A DNA stretch of 64,000 bases from Alteribacillus sp. YIM 98480 (GCF_009765375.1 NZ_VTOK01000004.1:176833-240832), one strand, 5' to 3'. Shown: positions 34,565-43,520, counted from the stretch's first letter. Notes: a model not told the origin generated them from the letters alone. Numbers and translations are program-made.

Positions 34565-35594
34565 AAGGAAGATCGCACAAAAAAAATTAGTATTAATTCT
34601 TTTGTTAGCGCTTTCAATTATTTTGACAGCTTGCAGATCGAGTGAACCTTCAGATGCCCAAGGTGATAGTGATAATTCAAGTGAAAACGGTGAGGTACCC
34701 GTTGTAGAGATAGTCACATTTGAGCCGCCTTCTTTGGGAGCATTTCTTACCCCCATCATTGAGGAAAAAACATTAGATGAAAACAATGGCATTGATATTG
34801 AGTTTACGGAAAGGGCTCCGAGTGCTTACAATTCTGAATTTGCTAGCGGCCAATATAAGGTAGGAGGAAGTGCAGCCTTACTCTCTGAAGCACTAAGAAT
34901 GGACCGTGATGTACCAGTAACATATTTATTTAACTTGTTTGATTACTGGGGAGCTCTTGTAACGGCCGATGAAAATATTCAAACCGTAAATGACTTAGAA
35001 GGAAAGAACATGGCCGCAGCAAAAAGCACCACTAATTATGCTATGTTTCAATACTTTCTTCAAAAGACGGGGGTTGATGTAGGCAATATTAATGCACAAG
35101 ATGCTGCAACGTCGGCTTTAATGACCTATGCAGAAGCTGATCGCGCAGATGCTGTGCAATTATGGGAACCCGCTTACTCTACATTAACCCATGATAACCC
35201 AGATAAGTTTCATGAAGTAGATTTTGGTCTTAATAAGTGGGAGGAATATACAGGGAGTGAAAATATACCATATTTAGGTGTTGCAGCTCATCAAGACTGG
35301 GTCGAAGAAAACAAGGAGCTAGTTCCAAAATTATATAACACTTACATGGAGGCAGCGAAATGGACGCAAAACAATTCTGAGGAAGCAGCGAAGCTAATTG
35401 CGGAGCAGATTCCTGGTGGAAATGCTGATGTTATTCAAGGTTTGATTGAAGACAACGATCTTCTGGGACTAAATGTTATGCCAGCAAGTGAAATCACAGA
35501 AGATATTGAAGCTGTATTTGAAGCAGGACTAGAGAGTGATTATTTAGAGAGTTCACCTGACGATTCCATTATTTACAGTGAGACATTAGATTAA
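34557..35594 (+). CDS. ABC transporter substrate-binding lipoprotein (NMT1/TauA type)
   Basis: 345 residues from TTG 34557 with AAGGGAGGG 8 bp upstream; it overlaps the hydroxylase stop by 8 bp. Lipoprotein signal with lipobox LTAC near residue 25, then a serine- and aspartate-rich linker. The mature part is a type 2 periplasmic-binding fold of the NitT/TauT family. These bind thiamine precursors, sulfonates, nitrate or aromatic acids. It probably delivers the substrate of the molybdenum hydroxylase. Confidence 0.85.
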   Translation: MSKRKIAQKKLVLILLLALSIILTACRSSEPSDAQGDSDNSSENGEVPVVEIVTFEPPSLGAFLTPIIEEKTLDENNGIDIEFTERAPSAYNSEFASGQYKVGGSAALLSEALRMDRDVPVTYLFNLFDYWGALVTADENIQTVNDLEGKNMAAAKSTTNYAMFQYFLQKTGVDVGNINAQDAATSALMTYAEADRADAVQLWEPAYSTLTHDNPDKFHEVDFGLNKWEEYTGSENIPYLGVAAHQDWVEENKELVPKLYNTYMEAAKWTQNNSEEAAKLIAEQIPGGNADVIQGLIEDNDLLGLNVMPASEITEDIEAVFEAGLESDYLESSPDDSIIYSETLD

Positions 35595-35619
35595 ATAAAA
35601 ATAAATGGAGGTGAGCAGA

Positions 35620-36378
35620 ATGAGCATCAAAAAAATTAATTATAAAGGTATTCTGGCTGGCTTGGTGTTGCTCGCTATATGGCAAGGAGTATCGCTAGTA
35701 ACACCAAGTTACCTTTTCCCACCGCTTCAGGAGATTGGAGTGGATCTCTTTTATATCATTTCAAACGGGGAGACATTGCAGCATGCCTTGACTACAATGG
35801 CAAGGATTTTAGTGGGATTGGTTATATCTTTTCTAATTGGTACTTTATTAGGGCTAATAATGGGGATGGAAGATTCCATTAATGACATAGTCCGGCCAGT
35901 ATTAAGCTTTATACAAGGGGTGCCAGCATTATCTTGGGTAGTTATCGCAGTCATTTGGTTTCAACAAGTTGAGCTTAGAATATTTTTCATCATTTTAATA
36001 ACGGCATTGCCTAATTTTTCATTTCAAGCTTTTGATTCGTATAAAGCCATATCAAAAGATTTAAGAGAAATGATGTTAGTGTTTAGACCAAGGTCTAATC
36101 AAATGTTTCGTATGCTGATTTTTCCTTCCATCATACCTGATTTATTTACTGCTTGGAAAGTGAACTTAGGTAACTCTACGCGTGTTGCTATTGTCGCTGA
36201 ATTGGTAGGTGCTACCGTTGGTGTTGGATATCAACTGTCATCTGCCCAGTCCTTATTCGATTTACCAATGGCGTTAGCATGGACATTAGTTCTCGTAATC
36301 TTTGTTATTGTCATGCAAATTGTCCTCGGAAGATTTGAAAATTCGCTTCTGTCATGGCGGCCAAAAGCTGAGAGATAG
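35620..36378 (+). CDS. ABC transporter permease (TauC/SsuC type)
   Basis: 252 residues from ATG 35620 behind TGGAGGTG; ATG 35605 would overlap the ribosome site. Six membrane spans and the cytoplasmic EAA-type loop FQAFDSYKAISKDLREM, which contacts the ATPase. One copy, so it would act as a homodimer. Confidence 0.88.
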   Translation: MSIKKINYKGILAGLVLLAIWQGVSLVTPSYLFPPLQEIGVDLFYIISNGETLQHALTTMARILVGLVISFLIGTLLGLIMGMEDSINDIVRPVLSFIQGVPALSWVVIAVIWFQQVELRIFFIILITALPNFSFQAFDSYKAISKDLREMMLVFRPRSNQMFRMLIFPSIIPDLFTAWKVNLGNSTRVAIVAELVGATVGVGYQLSSAQSLFDLPMALAWTLVLVIFVIVMQIVLGRFENSLLSWRPKAER

Positions 36379-36388
36379 GGGGATCACA

Positions 36389-37129
36389 ATGACAAAAGAT
36401 GCTATTGTATTTAAAAATGTTTGTAAAGAATTCTCTCCAGGTGATTTTGGGGTGCGAGACTTGGATTTTCAAATAAAAGAAGGAGAAATGGTCGCGATTG
36501 TAGGAAAAACAGGATGCGGAAAATCAACAGCTTTCAATCTGCTGCTTGGTTTGACCAAACCTACATCGGGTCAAGTAAAAGTTGATGGGCTAGATCCGTA
36601 TCAATCTTTTCAAGAGTTCAAAGGAAAACTAGGGATGGTATTCCAAAATGACAGGTTGCTTCCATGGAGAACGGCACTTGAGAATGCAGCGATTGGTTTA
36701 GAAGTAAATGGTTTAAAAGAAAAAGAGAGGAACAAAATTGCAATGGAATGGCTAGAAAGATTAGGACTTTCAGGATGGGAAGATAAATTTCCGCATGAAT
36801 TGTCAGGCGGGATGAAACAAAGAGTGTCAATTGCCCGTGCTTTTTCTGTCGATCCTAAGATCATTCTATGTGATGAATCCTTTAGTGCATTAGATGAATT
36901 AACAGCTATTAAGCTCAGAAAAGAATTTGTTCATCTTATAAGAGAAAATAATAAAACCGGTGTCTTCATTACTCATTCCATTGGGGAAGCAATAGAAATG
37001 GCTGATAGGGTTCTTGTGTATAAAAAACCTGGGCACGTAGCTAAAGAAATAACGGTACCGAGTGAGATAGATGTGAAAAAAATGGAAGAGTTAAGGAAAA
37101 ATATCTTAAATGGAATGGATATCGCATAA
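36389..37129 (+). CDS. ABC transporter ATP-binding protein (TauB/SsuB type)
   Basis: 246 residues from ATG 36389 with AGGGGG; longer readings run into the permease gene. Walker A GKTGCGKST, Q-loop VFQNDRLLPWRT, signature LSGGMKQRVSIARAF, Walker B IILCDESFSALDE and switch histidine FITHSIGEA are all intact. It powers the importer encoded just upstream. Confidence 0.92.
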   Translation: MTKDAIVFKNVCKEFSPGDFGVRDLDFQIKEGEMVAIVGKTGCGKSTAFNLLLGLTKPTSGQVKVDGLDPYQSFQEFKGKLGMVFQNDRLLPWRTALENAAIGLEVNGLKEKERNKIAMEWLERLGLSGWEDKFPHELSGGMKQRVSIARAFSVDPKIILCDESFSALDELTAIKLRKEFVHLIRENNKTGVFITHSIGEAIEMADRVLVYKKPGHVAKEITVPSEIDVKKMEELRKNILNGMDIA

Positions 37130-37144
37130 AGAGGAGTGATTGAT

Positions 37145-38170
37145 TTGAAAGCGATAGATGTACACGCTCACTACTTACCGCCTTTGTTAGTGAAAAAATT
37201 GAAGGAAAACCAGCAGCAATATCAATTTGTTGAGATAGAAGAAATACCTAAAGGAACTGTTCGTTTTAAAGTAGGGGATGGAGAATGGACAAGACCTGTC
37301 CATCCTGATCTAATGAACCTAGAAAAACGTAAGGAAAGCTTAATAAAAAATAAGATTGACTTTCAAATAAATGCAGGCTGGTTGGACATATTTGGGTATA
37401 ACCTCCCGTCTGAACAGGGTGCTAAATGGAGCCGGTTTTTAAATGATACGCTTTTGGAAGATATTGGGAACGAAGGGGACAATATGTTTTCTACTCTTGC
37501 TACTGTTCCATTACAAGATGGCAATCTTGCAGCTGAAGAGCTAGAACATGCAATGAATGAAGGTCATCTTGGGGTCATGATTGGAAGTTTTGTAAATAAG
37601 GGAAAGGAAGGCTCGTTTGATTTAGATCACCCGTCTTTAGATCCATTTTGGGAAAAAGCTTCCGAGTTAGAGGCACCAGTTTTTCTGCATCCCGTTTTTG
37701 CAGCAGAAGATGCGAGGACAAAAGAATATGGCATGATTAATACTGTTGCGCGGCCGGGAGAAACGACCATTGCATTGTCAAAGATGTTATACTCTGGGAT
37801 TTTGCAAAAGTATCCGGGAATGAAACTTATTGTGTCTCATGGAGGAGGGTCTTTACCTTTTATATTAGGGCGACTAAAAAGAAATTATCAAATACTAAGG
37901 GAAAAAGGGGAAGAAATCTATGACCCTGTTATTGGATTCCATCAACTCTATTTTGATAGTGTCGTTTTCGAGCCAAAAGCGTTGAAATATCTAATAAGCT
38001 TGGTTGGCGAAAATAAAATTTTGTTAGGTTCTGATGATCCATTTCCAATTCGTGACCCAAAACCAAAGGATATCATTGAATCTAAAGACAGTGAGTTAAA
38101 CGATAATCAAAAAAATACCATTTATTATGAAAATGCCTGCGACGTTTTTTCCCTTAAGGTGAAATCTTAG
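37145..38170 (+). CDS. Amidohydrolase family 2 protein (ACMSD-like)
   Basis: 341 residues from TTG 37145 with AGAGGAG 8 bp upstream; GTG 37136 overlaps that site. TIM-barrel metal enzyme: IDVHAHYLPP at the N-terminus (H-x-H metal ligands), FLHPVF near the middle, LIVSHGGGSLPF, and LLGSDDPFPI with the conserved aspartate. The family includes 2-amino-3-carboxymuconate semialdehyde decarboxylase and gamma-resorcylate decarboxylase, so a decarboxylase or ring-product hydrolase role is plausible in this operon. Confidence 0.85.
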   Translation: MKAIDVHAHYLPPLLVKKLKENQQQYQFVEIEEIPKGTVRFKVGDGEWTRPVHPDLMNLEKRKESLIKNKIDFQINAGWLDIFGYNLPSEQGAKWSRFLNDTLLEDIGNEGDNMFSTLATVPLQDGNLAAEELEHAMNEGHLGVMIGSFVNKGKEGSFDLDHPSLDPFWEKASELEAPVFLHPVFAAEDARTKEYGMINTVARPGETTIALSKMLYSGILQKYPGMKLIVSHGGGSLPFILGRLKRNYQILREKGEEIYDPVIGFHQLYFDSVVFEPKALKYLISLVGENKILLGSDDPFPIRDPKPKDIIESKDSELNDNQKNTIYYENACDVFSLKVKS

Positions 38171-38187
38171 CAAGAAGGAGTTTGCAC

Positions 38188-38988
38188 ATGCCATTTTTAA
38201 AAAGTTCTAAGGAATCTATATATTACGAAGTTCATGATGGAAACACGTTTTCTTCTAGTGTTGATGGAATTATTCTTATGCATAGTTTAGGAACAGACCA
38301 TAGAATGTGGAGATATCAAACAGAAGAAATAAAACAGTATACAAACAAAGTGGTTCTTCTTGATGCACGAGGACATGGAGCTTCAACCGCTAACACTGGT
38401 ATTACTGCTAATGATTGGGCAGAGGATATAAAAAACTTGTGTGATGTTTTAAATATGAAAAAAGTTATTCTTTGCGGTGTCTCAATGGGTGGAATACAAG
38501 CATTAGCATTTTCGGTTTATTATCCTGATTATGTAAAGGGATTAATTTTAGCGGATACCTTTGCAAAAATTACACCTAACGAAGTCGGTAATAAAATTAA
38601 CCTCACTGCTGGAAAAGCTAAAGAAGAGGGGATAAAAAAATATGCTAACACCTATTTAGATCAAACATTATCTGAATCGAGCAGCGCAGTAGAAATTCGG
38701 CATGAATTATATGATGCGATTGCCAATATGAATGTTGAGAATTACCGTTTGTCTGCTGAAGCTTGTTTTTCCGCTGATTTCGAAGAGGAGTTAAAAGAAA
38801 TAGATATCCCATCTTTAATATTAATTGGGGAAGAAGATTATAAAACACCAATAGAATTTGCAACGATTCTTCGTGATGAACTTCCGAATGCCATGTTATT
38901 AACGATTCCTAATGCTAAGCATTTATCAAATATAGATTGTCCAGATAGATTTAATCGCTTAGTGACAGGGTTTTTGAAGCTGTTATAA
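38188..38988 (+). CDS. Alpha/beta-fold hydrolase
   Basis: 266 residues from ATG 38188 (AAGGAG 9 bp upstream). The oxyanion region HSLGTDHRMW, the nucleophile elbow CGVSMGGIQALA (Ser in G-V-S-M-G-G), the acid in LIGEEDYKTP and the catalytic His in NAKHLSN are all visible. It resembles 3-oxoadipate enol-lactonase and related hydrolases of aromatic or heterocycle pathways. It fits a ring-fission product hydrolase of the operon; the exact substrate is open. Confidence 0.87.
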   Translation: MPFLKSSKESIYYEVHDGNTFSSSVDGIILMHSLGTDHRMWRYQTEEIKQYTNKVVLLDARGHGASTANTGITANDWAEDIKNLCDVLNMKKVILCGVSMGGIQALAFSVYYPDYVKGLILADTFAKITPNEVGNKINLTAGKAKEEGIKKYANTYLDQTLSESSSAVEIRHELYDAIANMNVENYRLSAEACFSADFEEELKEIDIPSLILIGEEDYKTPIEFATILRDELPNAMLLTIPNAKHLSNIDCPDRFNRLVTGFLKLL

Positions 38989-39000
38989 GGAGGAAATACT

Positions 39001-39453
39001 ATGAAACTGCAAGGAAAAGCCGATTTTCAAGCCCCAAAGGATTTGGTATGGAAAGTAATGAATAATACGGATTCATTGAAAGCTTCTACCCCGGGATGTA
39101 AAGAACTGATAGAAACGGAAGCAGGTGTATATGAGGCATCGTTAGAAATGGGAATAGCAGCAATAAAAGGTCATTATGACGGAGAGATTATATTAAGCAA
39201 TAAACAACCAACCGATCACATGACATTAAATATAAAAGCTGAAGGATCTGCTGGCATTGTTGAAGCGACAGCACAGTTAAACTTTAGTGAAACAAATAGT
39301 GGGACGACGATAGATTACAATGGCGAGGGAAATGTAAATGGATTGATTGCTGGGGTAGGTCAAAGGATGTTAACAGGTGTGGCCAAAATGTTGGTAGGAC
39401 AATTTTTTAAATCAATAGATAAAGAAGTAAAAGCTGTAGAAACCAACCCTTGA
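39001..39453 (+). CDS. CoxG-like SRPBCC protein
   Basis: 150 residues, ATG 39001 behind AAGGAGG. Starts MKLQGKADFQAPKDLVWKVM and has ASTPGCKEL, the typical CoxG (CO dehydrogenase subunit G) pattern; the C-terminus ends with a helix, without a long membrane tail. CoxG proteins recruit or help mature molybdenum hydroxylases. Its stop codon overlaps the following XdhC-type gene. Confidence 0.88.
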   Translation: MKLQGKADFQAPKDLVWKVMNNTDSLKASTPGCKELIETEAGVYEASLEMGIAAIKGHYDGEIILSNKQPTDHMTLNIKAEGSAGIVEATAQLNFSETNSGTTIDYNGEGNVNGLIAGVGQRMLTGVAKMLVGQFFKSIDKEVKAVETNP

Positions 39454-40512
39454 TGTTGGAGGTGTACACTTGGTTGAATAATTTTTTAAATTTTTTAAAC
39501 GTTATTAATCAACAACCTTATAAAGAATTCTCGTTAGTTACTGTAATTAAGGTTCAAGGTTCAGCTTATCGTCACGAAGGAGCAAAAATGCTATTTCGCA
39601 GGGACGGTAAGCGATTTGGCACCATTAGTGCTGGATGCCTAGAGGAAGATTTGTCTTATTATGCTTTAGAAGTAATTAAAAATAAAAAATCTAAAGTTTT
39701 AACTTATGATTTGAGAGCGGAACATGACGCGTTATGGGGACAAGGAGCAGGATGTAATGGGGCAATAACTGTTTTTATTGAATATGTTTACAGTCATACA
39801 GATAACGTTTGGTTGAAAATGGAAAATGCGTTAGACCAGGGACAGCGTTTACTATGCTCGCGGTCAATCGATAGTTCTTTCAATCGAATAGAAGTAATCA
39901 ATAAAGACACAGGTGTATGTTTTGGAAATACGACACAACAAAGTTTATCTTTTCGTGCTGCTCAGGAAAAAAAATTAAATATATACCATCAGGAAATATA
40001 TGGGGAGGTGTTAATAGAAAATTTTGAACCTAAAAATAATCTATATATTTTCGGTGCAGGTCCAGATGTGAACGCAGTAGTAGATTTGGCGGTCCAATTG
40101 GATTTTTCTGTTACTATAATAGATCCTAGAAGTGATTTATGCCATAAAAATAATTTTCCACGTGCTCATACTTTAGTTATTCAGCATCCTGAAACGTTCT
40201 TACATGACAATAGGTTCCCCCCCCGATAGTTATGTGCTTGTAATGACTCATAATTTTCAGTGGGATCAATCAATCTTAAGCTACTTTATTCATCACCGAC
40301 CTTTATACCTAGGTGTATTGGGTCCAAGAAGAAGAACGAAGCGATTATTATCCAGTGACACTTTACCTCAATGGATCAGCTCTCCAGTAGGAGTAGATAT
40401 TCAAGGAGAAGGAGCTGAGGAAATAAGTGTAAGTATTGCTGCAGAATTAATTCAAGTAAAAAATTCACGAATGACTGACTATTATAACTTGAAATGTATG
40501 ACTCACAGATAA
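39453..40512 (+). pseudogene. XdhC/CoxI-family protein, frameshifted at a run of eight C
   Basis: XdhC proteins load sulfurated molybdenum cofactor into hydroxylases, so it belongs to the operon. Frame 1 gives the CoxI-type N-terminal part (VTVIKVQGSAYRHEGAKMLF, SAGCLEEDL) and the Rossmann start LYIFGAGPDVNAVVDLA, then stops at 40227-40229. After TTCCCCCCCC at 40215-40223 the other frame continues with PPDSYVLVMTHNFQWD and YLGVLGPRRRTKRLL, up to 40512. One C fewer would restore a single protein of about 350 residues. TTG 39474 with GGAGG 11 bp upstream is an alternative start to ATG 39453. True mutation, slippage or sequencing error cannot be told apart here. Confidence 0.8.
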
Positions 40513-40714
40513 TTTGAGAGTTAAGATAAGAAGATTCTATTCGTTTTTCATTGGGAGAATCCAAGCAAATAACGGAGCGATACCAAGAAGATAATCAGTT
40601 GTAATTAAAGATGGCCGATATCTATTGCCAAGGTTTAAATTCGTGTTAACGAGACGTATAGCTAAATTAAAGGAACATATCAGTTATCGGAGCTTAATTT
40701 AATCAGTAACACAA

Positions 40715-40745
40715 AGAATCTGCCGGAAAATGGCAGATTCTTTTA
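40715..40745 (+). terminator. Terminator of the molybdenum hydroxylase operon
   Basis: AGAATCTGCC / GGCAGATTCT perfect stem with a 7-base loop, followed by TTTAT. It ends the long rightward operon. The 200 bp between the XdhC end and this stem shows nothing else. Confidence 0.8.
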
Positions 40746-40933
40746 TGTATAGTTTATTATATCAAACAAAGAATGGGAAGTCCCGGATGGTTTTTTTCTT
40801 TACAGTGCCACAACTAACCAGGCAAATCAATTTTGTGCATCTTAATAAATTATTAATACTTCACTTGAAGGAAAATTCTGTAATCCTTTCGAATAGTATA
40901 GTGTCACAGCTCAAACTAATGGAGGTAGGCAGG

Positions 40934-41830
40934 ATGAGTGAAGAAATCACAATAGCCGATGAGTCAGTAGTAGTACGTAACCCAACCCCCACTTTTTTTG
41001 AAGGAGAAAAGGGTATGGTAATAGCTGGTTTTTTAGGATTTATTCTGGGCGGGATTTGCACGATTTACAGTATTTTTTTTGGGGCTGTTATTCCGCCTGA
41101 AGGAGATCTTACGAAAGCCATTTCGTTTAATTTTGCCATCGGACTTTTTCTATTAACAACAGCAGCTATAATTCCTTTTGCCGGATTACGTCCGGGGAGA
41201 AGCCGTTTTTTTACACGTTCTTATATCATTCTAGCTTTGTATAGTTACGGAATAGAAACAATTCAGCACTTCAGGGGCTTGGACCCGCGCTTTTCCCAGC
41301 ATGGGCAAGTATGGGATTTGGTGTTTGGAGGAATCTTTGCGCTTGTGGCGATTTTGATGATTGTTTATTATGCGTTCTTTGGGTGGACGTTTTTTCGAGA
41401 AGGGGCAATGAAACGACGTTCATCCATAATACTTGGGATACGCTATGGGATGATTACGACGATGATGTCGTTTGCTGCAGGGCTGTGGATTATTGCTATT
41501 CAAAGTCGGTATACGGGAGTAGCTGGTAATATTATTTGGGTTCATGGTTTAGGCTTCCATGGGCTGCAGCTTGTACCTTTGATTGGCTGGTTGTTGGAGA
41601 AGGGAATCTCGGGAAAACGTAAAAACCGCTTAATCCATGTCACCGGCATAGCCTGGATCCTTGTCGTACTCTGTATTGGAGTGCAAACGATAATGGGACA
41701 CTCCATTTTTGACGTATCTATTATGATGCTTCTAGCGTATAGTTTTGTCTTGGTTTGTGTTGTGACTTCGATCACTGCATTTTTTCAGTTTTTGCAAAAC
41801 AGAGATATGCCAAACGGTTTAAATATGTAA
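40934..41830 (+). CDS. Uncharacterised multi-pass membrane protein
   Basis: 298 residues from ATG 40934 with GGAGG 8 bp upstream; the longer open frame to 40730 crosses the preceding terminator. Starts MSEEITIADESVVVRNPTPT, then about eight hydrophobic spans connected by short loops. A histidine-containing segment YGIETIQHFRGLDPRFSQHG and WVHGLGFHGLQLVPLIGW are notable, with histidines near membrane ends that might bind haem or metal. I do not recognise the family. It is a single-gene unit with terminators on both sides. Confidence 0.75.
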   Translation: MSEEITIADESVVVRNPTPTFFEGEKGMVIAGFLGFILGGICTIYSIFFGAVIPPEGDLTKAISFNFAIGLFLLTTAAIIPFAGLRPGRSRFFTRSYIILALYSYGIETIQHFRGLDPRFSQHGQVWDLVFGGIFALVAILMIVYYAFFGWTFFREGAMKRRSSIILGIRYGMITTMMSFAAGLWIIAIQSRYTGVAGNIIWVHGLGFHGLQLVPLIGWLLEKGISGKRKNRLIHVTGIAWILVVLCIGVQTIMGHSIFDVSIMMLLAYSFVLVCVVTSITAFFQFLQNRDMPNGLNM

Positions 41831-41864
41831 AAAAAGTGGTACCCGCGCAGGGGACCACTTTTTT
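41831..41864 (+). terminator. Terminator after membrane protein
   Basis: AAAAAGTGGTACCC / GGGGACCACTTTTTT stem with a short loop, starting directly behind the stop codon. Confidence 0.85.
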
Positions 41865-41868
41865 ATAA

Positions 41869-42027
41869 GGTAAGAAATTATAAATAGTTGGCGTTTTACA
41901 TGTCTAGCGTAAGCGCCTACTCGCTCGAGATTCCTTCGGTCCGTCAATGGAAAGCAAAGATCAGCTTTCCATATGCCGCTCCTCCAGGACTTGTCGCTCG
42001 TGAGCAAGGCGCTTGCGCTTTTCTTAT
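41869..42027. repeat. 159-bp intergenic repeat, copy 2 (inverted)
   Basis: Reverse-complement copy of 14896-15054 with 4 differences. It sits tightly between a terminator and the 3' end of the dioxygenase gene; its last bases (TTAT, i.e. ATAA on the minus strand) supply that gene's TAA stop. Confidence 0.85.
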
Positions 42028-42806
42028 CCAAACTGCCATACAGAATGGCTGAGGTTTCTATACCGGTAGCTTTGGTGCCGCAGGTTTGCTTTTTGGTTGT
42101 TATCTGCTGCACCCATAGCATAGAACAGCGGAATGAAATGTTCTTTTCCAAACGGAGGCACTGCTTTGCTTGCATGAGGAGCTTGGTCTTGATAATTAAA
42201 CAATGCGTTCGTGTCCCAGTTCTTGACTGTCTGATTCAGCCATTCATCAAACTCCAGCACCCATTCTTCAACCTGGTCGTCATCTTTGTCCATTCGGATG
42301 ATGGACAAATTATGGACGAGGCCGCCGCTGCCGATAACCATCACGTCTTTTTCTCTTAACGACACCAGTGTTTTTCCAATATTATATTGTTCCTCCGGGG
42401 GGAGGGCAGGGTTTACTGACATAGATATGACTGGAATATCCGCGTTTGGATAAAGTAATTTCAACACGACCCAGGCTCCGTGATCTAATCCACGTGTCGT
42501 ATCCACGTGATACGCAATCCCGTGATTGCTGAACGTATTTTCTATTTCTTTGGCAAGCTCTGGATCACCGTTGGCAGGATAGTGCATGCGAAACAGCTCT
42601 TCTGGAAATCCACCGAAATCATGGATGGTTTCATATTCTTCGACTTCACTAACCATCTGAGCTGGGGACTCCCAGTGGGCAGAAAACAAGACAATTGCTT
42701 TTGGGCGAGGCAGTTCTTGGCCTAATTGATGTAAAAATTGTGTATAGCTGTTATCTTCTAAGGCTAATAAAGGTGCACCGTGAGCGATAAAAAAAGACGG
42801 CATCAT
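42024..42806 (-). CDS. LigB/YgiD-type extradiol dioxygenase
   Basis: 260 residues, ATG 42806 behind AAGGAGG. Class III extradiol dioxygenase (DODA family): FFIAHGAPLLALEDNSYTQF at the start with a metal-binding His, RGLDHGAWVVLKLLYP near residue 115 and GSGGLVHNLS near 170. Enzymes of this group open catecholic rings such as DOPA. The stop codon lies within the repeat element, so the original C-terminus may have been changed slightly; the ending SVWQFG is close to the usual Y-R-F-G. Probably controlled by the divergent XRE-cupin regulator. Confidence 0.87.
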   Translation of the reverse strand: MMPSFFIAHGAPLLALEDNSYTQFLHQLGQELPRPKAIVLFSAHWESPAQMVSEVEEYETIHDFGGFPEELFRMHYPANGDPELAKEIENTFSNHGIAYHVDTTRGLDHGAWVVLKLLYPNADIPVISMSVNPALPPEEQYNIGKTLVSLREKDVMVIGSGGLVHNLSIIRMDKDDDQVEEWVLEFDEWLNQTVKNWDTNALFNYQDQAPHASKAVPPFGKEHFIPLFYAMGAADNNQKANLRHQSYRYRNLSHSVWQFG

Positions 42807-42859
42807 AAATAAAAAGCCTCCTTATTATAGATTGGCAGAGTCATTTTGAGTGTGGTATT

Positions 42860-42878
42860 GTTTTCTCATATGAAACTT
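42860..42878. promoter_or_regulatory. Candidate XRE-cupin operator, site 1
   Basis: GTTTTCTCATATGAAACTT. Its reverse complement agrees at 17 of 19 positions with site 2 at 42944. It lies 54 bp upstream of the dioxygenase start, in the divergent region. Confidence 0.6.
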
Positions 42879-42943
42879 TATTATCTAAAAGATAACAAAA
42901 GGGCGAAGAAGCGTCAATCTATATGTTTGTCTTATATAGAATT

Positions 42944-42962
42944 AAGTTTCTTATTAGAAAAC
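42944..42962. promoter_or_regulatory. Candidate XRE-cupin operator, site 2
   Basis: AAGTTTCTTATTAGAAAAC, the inverted partner of site 1, 18 bp before the regulator's start codon. Each site is also an imperfect palindrome (GTTT ... AAAC type). Confidence 0.6.
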
Positions 42963-42980
42963 AAAAAGGGGTGAACTGCC

Positions 42981-43520
42981 TTGGATATCGGCTCTGCCGT
43001 TCGGTCCATCCGTAAAAAGAAAAAAATCACCATTGCTGAAATGAGTGAAGGAACAGGCCTTTCTAAAGGATTTATTAGTAATATGGAAAACAATAATACG
43101 TCTCCATCGATTAACACGTTGCAGACCGTTGCTCATTTTCTAAAGGTGCCGCTTCCGTATCTACTCTTAGAAAAAAAACAGAAAATACGAGTACTGCGTG
43201 AACATGAGCGCCAGCATACGATTCATAACAATCAAAATGTAAAAGTGGAACATTTGACACACAAAGGAGGACTGCGGATGCAGCGCATCGATATGCCGCC
43301 CGGTGCCTCCACAGGCGATGAACCTCATGCTCATGAAGGGGAAGAGTGTCATATTGTTCTGCAAGGAAAAATTCTTGCTGAACAAGGGGAGGATTCGGTC
43401 ATTTTAGAAGAAGGAGACTCCTTTAGCTGGAATGCAAGTGTCCCCCACTACGTCAAAAACATTGGTGACAAATCAGCTATCCTCCTTATTGCTATTTACT
43501 CAGAAGAAATAGATATGTAG
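42981..43520 (+). CDS. XRE-cupin transcriptional regulator
   Basis: 179 residues from TTG 42981 with AAAGGGGTG. Residues 1-65 are an XRE helix-turn-helix (VRSIRKKKKITIAEMSEGTG, then SKGFISNMENNNTSPSI); residues 100-178 are a cupin with GDEPHAHEGEECHIVLQGK and a second conserved strand GDSFSWNASVPHYVKN, which may bind a small ligand or metal. It is divergent from the dioxygenase gene and probably regulates it and itself through the pair of inverted 19-bp sites. Confidence 0.9.
   Translation: MDIGSAVRSIRKKKKITIAEMSEGTGLSKGFISNMENNNTSPSINTLQTVAHFLKVPLPYLLLEKKQKIRVLREHERQHTIHNNQNVKVEHLTHKGGLRMQRIDMPPGASTGDEPHAHEGEECHIVLQGKILAEQGEDSVILEEGDSFSWNASVPHYVKNIGDKSAILLIAIYSEEIDM

Noticed and set aside
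40730-40933. Longer N-terminus of the membrane protein (start 40730)
   Set aside because: The extension begins inside the preceding terminator and lacks a ribosome site; ATG 40934 has GGAGG at the right distance.
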